Made by a program: the position numbers and the translations under genes. Shown here one piece after another: positions 10,753 through 22,700 of a stretch of DNA of 56,049 nt (positions within the stretch are counted from its first letter, which is position 1; every line of letters starts with the position of its first letter). The stretch is taken from NCBI GenBank assembly GCA_001642005.1, contig LWCA01000092.1, positions 1-56,049 of the forward strand. Reading direction: 5' to 3'. The notes under the pieces are model-generated. The model was given only the letters and a program-made list of their open reading frames with translations, did no database searches and was not told where the DNA came from. The stretch is from Intoshia linei (taxonomy: Eukaryota; Orthonectida; Rhopaluridae).

Positions 10753-13700
10753 CTAATTTTTTAATATCATTATTGCACGTTTTTTCAATAAATTTATTAC
10801 CTCTGTCGCGTTGTGTAAGTAAAATTCTATCAGCGCAATTAAAAGTAGTGCAAGTCGAAAGTAAACATCTGGAGGTATCGATAACTAAATTAATGAAATT
10901 AGTTACTAGTTACGTTAATTCACCAATTTTAAAATTTACCGACAAAAATCTTGTGATAATATTTGGATATCCGTTCATTAAAAAATAGAAACTAATGCTA
11001 GAAAACACTACGTACCAAACCGATAATAGCTCTAAATTTTTTTAATAGATTTGCTAAATGTTTTAAAAAATTATCACATCGGAAAAATATTTGTCATCAA
11101 AATTGATGGCTTTCATTTCTCCCAAGTGTTTTATTTATAAGTAAATATTTAACATACTATTGTGAATCATTGATTTTCGATATCTAAATTAAGTTAAGCC
11201 TGGTTCTATTATGTGTTACGGTGGTCCTTTACAGTAAATGAATATTCCGGATAGATACTGGAATATTGTTAAATTGAACAAAACATAGGCAGCATAGTCT
11301 ACGTATTCACTCCCCCATTCTGATCTATAAATAATATATTAGTTAAATCCAAGTTAAACCATTTTTTCTGTAATTCACGTTGTAATTTAATCCTATATAT
11401 TTTATAATTTTTCCTAATGTGCCTTCTACATACGGTATATCTCAGTGATGGCAACCAATTCAAATGTGGTGTCATAATTTTAAAATTATATTCGAAAATA
11501 ATTGTTATTCAGCCCCTTTATTAAAACAAAAGCTAAATTTCTTAGTTACATGAGATATGTATATGAAAAGAAACGAGTAACATTTTTTAGTACAGTTTTC
11601 AACAGAATGAACAATGTTAATCGCACAAAGTTTATAAATTACAATGATACGCAAGAGAACCTTTTTGAAGTGTGTTTATAATACGTAAAGTTTGTATTTT
11701 TAATACGAAAACAAATCTTTTGTCATCACTGGTATACGTTATAATTTTAAAATTTTTGTCAAGTGACAAATACTAATGTCAAAAATAAATAAGGGTAGAA
11801 TAAAAAAGTAAAAAGTATCTTTTTAAAAATAATTAACTACCGCACAATTTACACTTGATTTAAGATGTTCAAAATTAACTTTACTTTTTAACCTTTTTGG
11901 GTTATACAAATATAACCGGTGCGTTTAAATAGATCCGTACCATAAGCTCGAGGCCACCGAAAATATAAAATAGGCTGTAAAAAATGTTCACAAATGAATT
12001 GTATATAGTATATAACAAAAATAGTTATGATATTTATTGATTATAATTTTTTAATGCTCATTATACAAAAATTTCATCTAAAGGGTTAAAAAGGGGGTCT
12101 CGGCTATGATAGGTTCGGCACTACGTTTAAAGTTTAAAATATTTTTAAAACTTGAAAAAATGATAAACGGTATTTTTTACATTTCTAACCCTAATTTTAC
12201 TAACCCGCGGGTGTCTGAAATAATAAAATATAAACTTGTAATGTTTTGAAAGCATTATTATGGAACCGCATTGAACTATAACTATAATTATCGAGTGTAT
12301 AGCAAATGTAATCAAATTGCTAGCTTTCAACAAATTAGAGTTTGGTTTTTTTGGAACTATCCATTTGTATGTTGGATTGTTTGCAATCAAAAAGGTAGCA
12401 CTCATAGTTATCACCAAATCTGAATATATCATCATACTATCTGTCATTGTTGAATCTACCTAAATGAAAAAAATATACCATGTATGAAGTTATACATCCA
12501 AATATATCATTTTTACACAAAATTAACGATAAAGTTAAATAAGATACTTGAATCAAATAATGCATGATATATAGTAGAATGGATAAGTTTTTCTAGAAAA
12601 ACCAGAACATAACACTTTATTAAGAAATAGCCTAAAATATTCTATCCAAGGAGCCCTTTAAGCCTATTATGCTAATCGAAACCATGATTTATTTCAATTA
12701 CTATCCCCTATAACTAATTATTTGGGTCTAAAGGTTACTTGGTATGTCAGGATGGGAAACCTTTCTCAACTGTAAGGAATTAATTGAATGAAAAACATGT
12801 CTTTGATTATTATTCAATACAATACACAGTTTTATAAAATATTCCTCATATTACGGCAAAACTATTACCGTACCTTAAGGGAAAAAATCCATGTTTGTCA
12901 GACCAAATTTATCTAAAAAATAAATCAATTATTTCCAAAATCTACGCGGTTCTTGAAAAGTAGCACACCCCATTTTGACAACCACTACCCTAAAAAAAAC
13001 TAAATATTAATTTACATGTTAATTACAATATTGCAGTATAGTATAGTAGTTAACCATTTTTGTGGATACACCCTACTAGGTGTGGTGGTAAGTAATAACA
13101 CTTTTTTATAATATTACATTTAAGATAGTTAAATTAAAAATTGGGCCTATATACTTAATGTAATGTAATTAGACGAAAATTTTTAAAAATAAAAATTTGG
13201 GCTGACAAAAATTTAAAAAAGATTTTGTACTCAGCATATTCATGTCTTGTTAAAATTATATTGTATTTTTTATTGTGATTGTTCACCTACTAACAGTGTT
13301 AGTCTAACATCCGATGGTTGTCAACATTGAAATAATAATGTATTTAATTGATATCTTAATGATTTTTAAAAATTAAATATTTAAAATGGAATCAATGGTT
13401 GAGTTTGTCGTGAATTTGTTTAAATTTGTTTTTTTATGTTAACTAACCACCGTATTATTAGTCACTAAAAGTTACCATATCTGTGGTGAAAATCCCAACT
13501 ATTTCGAATCGTATATCACGACATTGCGTGGTTTAAAACCACAACTCTTAATAAATGTAAAGTTAAATAATTACAGTGTACAAAACCATCATAGAGATCC
13601 CTTGTATTATGCTAGCTATTGCCGTGTATTTCAAAACACAAAACGAACTAACCATTGCACAACGTCCTTCTCTAATAATATTTTATAATTTAATCATTAA

Positions 13701-16700
13701 TGCAGCGTTTCCCAAATACCGGCCCGCGGACTGCACTGTACTGGTCCGTTAAATAATTTTTACTAATTAAAAGTCAATTAACTACGTTATTTATCAATTT
13801 TTGTAATGTTTCTTTGTAATTTTGCTTTAATGGTCCATGAAAAATTTTATAATTTGTTACCGGATGCCGGGAAAAAAGTATGGGAACCCCTCCATTAATG
13901 TATAATATGTTACAGTCCGTTTACAATTTCAGCCATTTTGTTATTTGCAGTTTGAGAATATGATAACTTATTAATTAACTTTTTGATAAGTAAAATATAT
14001 TAAAGGCCATGGGCTATTTCGTATTCTGTATGGGGATTACGTATTGGATTTTATTTTTTATAATGGTTTGGTAAAAGCAGATTTTAGAATATGAGATAAA
14101 AAAGTTTTAAATAATGTAAAATGTTTTAGTTACTCCTGACTTATTCTTGAAACTCCAAACGGACGGACACATATACTTGGACATAACACGTGCAATTATT
14201 AAATGGTACAATTTTTAATTTACATAAAGAGCGACTTTAGTGACAGGGTGGAAAAATTCAAATTTGAATGAAATTTATTGTTGAGATTTGAAAATATTAC
14301 TTTATCAGATTTTCTATGCATTCGATTCCGTCTTGTTGTGTGTTGAAGTGGGCTGCAGCACAAATTTCCGATTTACTAACGGAAATTCCGACGTGAGACA
14401 TTCTCATAGCATTAATATCGTTTGTTCCATCACCGCACATGGAGACGATATAACTATATTAATTACATTACTATCTGGCTAATATTAATTTATACAAAGT
14501 CTTTATTAACAGAATTTTTGTTAGCGGAAATTTTATTTTTTATGTGTTAACAGGATACAACTGTACCACCTGTAAATTTTTTTAAATTAAGGGCTATTTT
14601 CAATAAAACAAAAAGGGTAATTTGGGGTTTTGGCCCTGAAGAATATTTTTTTTAAATTTAAATTTTTGATAATATTCATGATTTAACAATCCGTATCAGA
14701 GTATATATTTTTTTAAACTCTCGAACTCGTTTCATTTTAAAAAAAATGAAAATTGGGCTTTTTGAACGTAAGATGTGAGTTTGGGAGGTTGAAATTTATT
14801 TTGCTAACATCACGGAAAAGACTGTAATTGAAATGTGGACTTTATAAAATTCTAAAACTAGTAGTTATTGAAATAAACGGTAACATACACACAGATATAC
14901 AAACACATATTGCGTAGCATATTATATAAGTAAGGATAAATATTAAATTATAATTTATAATTAATAAAATTTTTCATCGACCCAAAAAACTGCTGTGGAC
15001 CCCTATAGTTCACAGTGACCCCTTGATAATTTTTTGTTGGTATCACTTTATCTTGTATTATTCAAAAACTCATCACAAGAAATATGCCCATTTAATGGTT
15101 TTTATTTTAAAAAACTATATTTCGTTAAAAAGGATGTTTCTATGAAAAAAGTTCATTATTAACGGAATTACGGAATTTTAAATTTTTTTAATAAGGACTT
15201 AGACTATAGTATTTTTTATTATACTTTAATTTTTGATAAGAATCCACCAAATGACATTTTTGATCTGGAGACATTCTGGCAAAAACTTTACAGTACGGTA
15301 AAATCTAAATGAAATTTTTTTAAATTAAATAATAGTCAGATAATAATCTGTAGAATCAGTTAAGATTTCAAAAAAATTGACAAAAAAACAATTATATACA
15401 TGTAGACTAGTTTCATAAAATTTTAACTGGCGATCGAATAACCTCGGACACAAAATTCAGCTTGTCTTACACAAACAATACACATTTTATATAAACAAAA
15501 ACTGTTGCATATTAAAAATTTCGACCTATCTCACTAATATTGAAATTATAGAGTATTGAGTACTCAGTGACAATCTTTATTATGCATGTAGTATAAATTT
15601 TGCTAGTAAATGCTGCAAATTAAAAAAAAGTTTCTTGTACAAATAACTGATTAAGCAATGGTCAGTGACCATCTTTGAAATGGTATATAGCTCGCTTTTT
15701 CCCCAATGAGCACTGCCCATCGGCTACACATACAATTTGTTGATGCGCACGGTTTGAAAAACACTATCAAGTTGAAAATATTGTATAATTACTTGTCTAA
15801 GTATATTGGTATACCGCTCTTTTAAAATATCGAAAACATAACCCTCCATGACAAAATCAAAATTCTTTAATTCTGAATGAGCACACATATTCTGCAAATA
15901 CAGGTATAAATATTTAAAAAAAATTTTACATCATCAACTAAGGCTGATATATCGCAATCTCTAAACTTTGCAGTATTTTCATCTGAACAGCTACTCTCAT
16001 CATCATTAGAGCTGTAGTACATTTTTATGATGGGTGAAATATTACACGGAAATTTCGGTGCAGATTTGAAAAATTCAGTATTAGAAAACGGCCCATCATA
16101 TGTAATGTATAATATTGGCTTTTTGATCAAGTCGCATTTATTCGCAATACATATTGACGTATTTATATTGTCTCCAGATGACATGACCGTAAAAATATTT
16201 ACGCTTTCTAACAAGTTTAATGTTTTTTTCACTTTGGGTTGCAAATTATTTTCAACGAGTAAAAATCCTTCAAAAGTAAGTTTAGATTCAATTTCATCTC
16301 TATGCATTAGTATGTATTTTTTTTTTAAATTTAATAAACCTGGTCATGTGCATAGCATTGTGCCAACGTGTATCATTTAAATGCCTTGACGCTAAAGCTA
16401 TTACTCTGTATCCAAGTCTTGTGTAGAAGTCCAATTTTTTGTAAACGTTGTTGGGAACTAATTAAATTGATTTATTTTGGGTCAAGGGTAATTTTTATCA
16501 CGTTTTTGGGGTGATTATTCGTTATAAATGGTAAAAAATAGCTGGATAAAAAATGTAAAAAATGGGTATAAAAATATATTGTCGTTAAAACCGAACCTAT
16601 CAATGTTTCATCCCGAATGTCAAAAATAGACCACTGAAAAGTTTTATCAAAAAATGTGAATTTGCAGATTAAATCTGACATACAAAAGATGGAATATTGA

Positions 16701-19700
16701 AAAGTATTTTTTTGATGCTGAATTGGAAAAAAAGGGGGCCCATTTTTACAAAAAAGTATTTCATATGATTGTAGTGTATAGCTCAGAATATTATTAAATA
16801 TTGTAATATTAATGTGGATGTGTTGGAAAAGGTTTCCCTACAGTTAATTAGTTTCCATGTAAATTATACAGAATTAGTTAGTTAGAATAAATTATATAGT
16901 TAGAACCGTCGAGAGCCAATAGTAGGATCGGACTAGATGGAAATTGTAGGACCCTATAAATTTTTTTTTTAAAAAAATGGGACCTCTATACATTGCTTAA
17001 TTGATCATTCATTATCTAAAAACTAAAAATAACTAATTGGATGTTAATAGAACATTTTACATATTACATTATAGCAGAGTTTCTTAACCTTTTTTACTTC
17101 ACACCTGCTAAATAAATAAAAATTTGGGCGTACATTAAATTATGATAAGAAAAAAACACATCGATACTCAAAAATGTGCAAATATTAACAACGATAAATA
17201 TAACATCATAATACAAAAATACTTTTATTTGGTAAACTTAAATATATTAATATATAATAGTAAAGAATTTGATGTATGATGGAATATTGATATTTTTGAT
17301 GTTTATCATATTATTTAAATAATACATTATATTAAATAGTAAATCCCAAAAAGTTCATCAAAGAATGGTCAATGTAAACATTTAACGTTATTTTAAAAAA
17401 ATTTATAAAATAAACTCAAATTTCTATGCGGCGTACTCGAACTCTACTCATGGCGCATCGGTTAAGAATCACTGTATTAAACGATAATTTTGGTATACTA
17501 AAAAAATATTTCCAACATCATTGATTAATAAATTATAAATTTAGGCCCTTATGATTTTAGGCCTGCGCCATATGGTCCTCTCTTCGTCCCTGCATACAGT
17601 TGATATGTACTGTCGCACATGGAACCAATGGCTTTTGAACCAATTAAAATATTATTTTATATATTTGATTACCTGTTTGAAAAAGACATAAAGGTATTAT
17701 TTTTTCTGGTGCTCCCTTTGAATAAGAAATTAAATCTGAATTATCTAATGAACTCGTTAGAACACTCATCATCTTTACAGTTGTATTAAATGGAAAGTAC
17801 TTTAAGATTCCAATCTCTTCCAATGTCTAATAAAATAATATGTAATCTATACAACTGTCAGTCAATTTTTACAAAAGATATTGTAAGATGCGACCCAGGC
17901 GTATTATACGCCTGTCCGTTAAGTTTCGGAAACTATAACCCTTATATAAATCAGTTTTTCTCAATTGAGTATCTGCGGAATACACACAATTTATGAGGAT
18001 CAGTGATTGGAAATAATTCATTTTTTATAAAATAATTGCAATTAATTAAAAAATGAAAAGATAATTTTCAATTAATTGATTTTTTTCCCATAACTAAAAA
18101 AAATAAATTGAATCCATTTATTTAGGAATGGTTGGATGAAAAAGTTAATTAAAATTTTTTTGTGAAATAAATGTAGTTCAAAAATTAAATTTAATCATTA
18201 TACACTATAATTTATAATAATACAATATTAAGGTGTCAAGTTGACACTGTCAATATTTGTTGTAGTATCACAATCCACCATGCTTTATTTATTTCCAAAT
18301 TCGAAGAAATAATATGAAAATATTTTCTAAATGCTATTTTGCAAATAAAACATAATGCAACTAAAATAGTTTGACACTGGATAATAAAATATTAACAACT
18401 TTTCATTATTTTATGTAATTTTAGAAAATTTAGTCACCAGAAAAATAATGTACTTAACTTACTAGCTTAACTTTTATGTACTTCTATCAAACAGCATCCT
18501 AGTATATTCATTATAACCTCATGACAGTTTTTTAAAAATGATTGATATTGTTATCAGTCTTCAATTAATTGAAATTTTTTATTTTTCATAGAGTAATAAA
18601 TTAACAAATAATTTTTGACCAAACAATTAATTGATAATTTTTCAATAATTTTTACCAATTAATTGTAATTAAATTAGTTGCAATCAATTAATTCCAATCC
18701 CTGTTTGTGTGTATTACCGTTTAATAAAAAAATTAAAAGTCTTAATATTTAAACCTAGAGAGTAAAAGCCGAACCTACTGTACTGCGATTCTCTTCAACG
18801 GGACTTTGACGAAATTTTTGTAAAATAGGAGATCATTTTTCCAAATTAAGCATTAAAAATTATATTCTTGAGTATTATAACTATTTGGTGTTAAATTTCA
18901 ACTATAGACCCATGTATATGGGCCTAGGCTAGGGCCGTGGAGAGCCAAAAGTAAGCCCGGTATGATGGAAATTATAGGCCCTATAAAAAAAGTTTAAAAA
19001 AGGGACTCTATACATTGCTTAATCGATCGTTTATTATCATATGATTATCTAAAAATTAAAAATAACATGTGGAAGTCACATAGGTTATCGAAATTATGGT
19101 ATATTTAAGACTATGTCAAATATTACCTATTAATACATTAAAAAAGTAGACCCTCATGATTGTAGGCCCGGATCATATGGCCCTAGCCCTCTCCATTGCT
19201 TTGGCTAGGGGCTAGATAGGGCTAGGGCTACACTACGCCTGTATGCAAAAATTTTGTTAGGGACCTATTTTTGATTTACCATGGCCTCGAACGTGTTAGA
19301 TTTGGCTCTGGTAGTATTATATATTACGTTAAAAGATTTCAATACAACAGGAACACAATCATCATATTGTTCATTGTCATTTTCTTCATTATCTTCCAAA
19401 ACCCACCTCGAAGCATTGAACATTGCCAAATCCATTGCATCTCCAACAACATTATTATTAACTCTAGTAAGCGTGTGGCAACATGCAATACATTTTTTAA
19501 TACTTTGATTATCTTCAATATTATCAATAAGAATAGAATTTTCTGAAAACGATCTATGTGTAGGAAACACATTTAATAATTATTAAATCTAAATTACCCT
19601 CCTTCGGATTTAACAACACTTGTAATGGCAACTTTTGTTTCAGTCAAAGTGCCGGTTTTATCAAAAATGGCACAATCTATAATACCAGCAAAATTGACAT

Positions 19701-22700
19701 ATTGCGCATTGTTGCAAAAAATATTGCATTTTCGGAGACGTTTTCTAGCGTAAATGAATCCAACCGTCATCGCTATTGGCATTGAAGGCGGTACTAATTA
19801 TAATTGTTTAAATATTAAACTACATAATACTCATAATGGTAAATATGTCTAATGATCGAATAATTATGTGAAACCAGTCATTCTAAATATGGTAATGTAT
19901 AGATTAACAAGATGATTACATTGTTTTTGTACAACACAATGAAACTATAAATAGACCCGCACAGACCAAAGAGGAACAAGCTACCCACAATTTTAACTGC
20001 ATCGATATAAAATTTTCGGCTTAATGGTTTGGGGTATAGCATAGAATTTACTAGATTTCCTTTAAATGTGGTAAAACCTAAAGAGGGTAAATAATTTTTA
20101 ATTTTAATTTCAATTTATCTACCTGTATTTACTACCATCGCTTTTATTTTTTCATCTTTGTAATATCGTGTTTGAATGACATATGTACCACAAAAAACTG
20201 TTTGTAATTTAAATTTATGAGGCTCGTAGTTATCTTGAATACTGCCATTTGTAATGGCTATTTTTGTCACTGGAGTAGTTTCACCTAACAAGTTTGAATA
20301 ATTACAATACCTCCATTATTATAGATAACCATCATATATGTCACTCTAAGGTAGAATAGACCAGTGGTAGTTATACGGGGGACTTGGCCGAAAGGGTCGT
20401 AATAGTCTATAGGGGTTATTTATAAATTATTATTAAGAAAAATTATTAGATTAAATTAGAATCGATAACGATTTAAGTCTTTGAAATGTAATTAATATAT
20501 TCTGGAAATTCGGTTAAGGATTAATTTTTGATAATAAATTTAAATTATTACATTTGTTGACAAATGTACTAAATTATGTCACAAAAATCAACAATTTGTG
20601 AATAAAAAATTAGTTTAAATCGCTGATGCTTTGTTTACATATACATATTAATATATACATGTACTGTTTTGTACTAATTTCTCTTTTCTAAAAATATGAT
20701 GGGTCGAATATTTATTTTGGATTCACTGGAATAGACCATTCAAATTTAAACATTATATTTTTTCGGTCATTTCACTGTCCACGTCAATTAAATTTAACTG
20801 AAAATCAAAAAATACCGAAAATACGTATTATATAGATGAAATATATAAATGAAAAAATTTCGTGACCGCTGGCAGCCTATAGCGCGCTGCTGTAATACTT
20901 ACTTATATAAAATTATTTAACTAAAAATGTGTGTCTGTTTATTTATTTGTCTGTTACCATTTAGTTAAGAAAGTAATAGGCGTAATTTTAGAAATACCAA
21001 TTTCTTATATAGTTTGTGGAGCGTGAGGTTTATCGGTAATTTCATTGTCATAATTGCGTTTTTTAAAGTCAAAAACCCCTAATAATTATTTTTTATATAA
21101 AAATCAAACGAGTCCTAAAATTTAAAAAAAATATGCACCTAGTAGAAATTTTAAAATCATTAATATTATGATAACTTTAAATTATTAAAAACGTATATCT
21201 TCATGATGGAAACCAGAAATTACCTTTTTTTTAAAAATCAAAAAAGTCACATAATTTTATACAACATAAATTGTCGGGTAGGTTTTAAAATGTGTTAAGA
21301 TGTATTATAATTTAAATACAAATGTTATCAAAAAAAAATTAATTGTGAATAATTATACAAGTAATGTATGACGGGTCTATGCTGAATTCATGTTTAGGAA
21401 ACACTCCTTCATCCAAAATGCATTATAGAAGAAAAAACCATGTACTGCAGTTATTTAAAATTTTATTTTTTCTAGGATTCATGTTTTTTATGACGATTTC
21501 TTAAGGTTATAATTATAATTGGATTGTTTTAAGATCATACTTTAATTGTATTATAAATTAAAATTTCGACCTTCGACAGAGTTAGCCACGGTTTGTACCA
21601 AGTACATAATAGTCAAGCTACTGCAGTTATAATATATTTACTATTTCGTTTTTCTACTAACACTAAGTATTTGGTATAATTATCAACCTGTTAGTAATGA
21701 TTCATCTACAATTAAACTGCCATTTAAAAGAACAGCATCGCAAAACATTTTAAAACCGTTAGTGGGCATATAAAATATTGTTCCGGGTACCAAATCTTTT
21801 ACATTGACACTTTGAACCTCTAAAAATTTATGATTTATATATATATTCATGATGAGTTATTATTATCAATAAAAATTATGAACATTTTATTTCAAATGCT
21901 AATTATTTATGGGAGTCTTTTATGGTTTAGCCTGAACCTTTTTTTTTTCCAATTTGTATTTAAATTAAATCTAAATTTTAAATGAATGTGCTTGAAATCC
22001 GAGTTGCTAGATTTTGGGATTTTATCCAAAATCCTAGACGACCGCTACATAAATAAATAAACCCAAAATAAAAAACCCCATTTTACCTACCCTTAAGGTA
22101 AAAATCCCCTTTTTCCAATATTTTTTTGAAAAACACGATTTTACTAAATCTTATGATAAATAATTTGGCAACTCTACTTGAAAATGTTAAGTTGAAATTT
22201 TGAATAAAATGTTCATACGATGTGGTTTTAAACTTTAAACCAGGGTTGAGCAAACTTATTGGTATTTTGGCCGCATTGAACATGCATCAATATGTTTAAA
22301 TTAAGCTTTAAACTAAACGACGTTGATTTTTTATGTCAATTATTTTTTAATAAATTAAAAAACTAGTTTACAATGAAATTCAGACTAAAAGACTAATTAA
22401 ATATTTTCATTTACAGAATAATTTTTTTATTATATAATATGCTATGCTACGCGATTTCTGTTTTTGTGTGTGTGTGTTCTACTTTATTGATATAAATACC
22501 AGTCTTAGAAATTTATAAAGACCACATTTCAATTACAGTTTTTTCCGGGACGTATAATAAGATAAATTTCAATCCTCTAAACTCCCATTTTACGGGTCAA
22601 AAACTCCAATTGTCCCTCTTGTTGAAAATTAAACGAGATGGAGAATTTAAGAAAATATATACGCTGATACGGATTTTAATATTATAAACATAAAAATAAA

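Noticed and set aside
12145-12447. Separate 100-aa membrane protein on the minus strand
   Set aside because: The DSMMIYSDLVIT and PKKPNSNLL blocks match the C-terminal membrane part of P5B ATPases, so it is an exon of that gene.
16027-16380. Plus-strand ORF of 117 aa
   Set aside because: It is the antisense shadow of the ATPase exon carrying the SGDN hinge motif.
17790-17996. 68-aa plus-strand ORF
   Set aside because: Antisense to the ATPase exon ending in the KGAPEK motif.
19271-19546. Two plus-strand ORFs of 75-91 aa
   Set aside because: They lie antisense to the ATPase nucleotide-binding-domain exon, whose minus-strand frame has the recognisable CHTLTR..GDAMDLAMF block.
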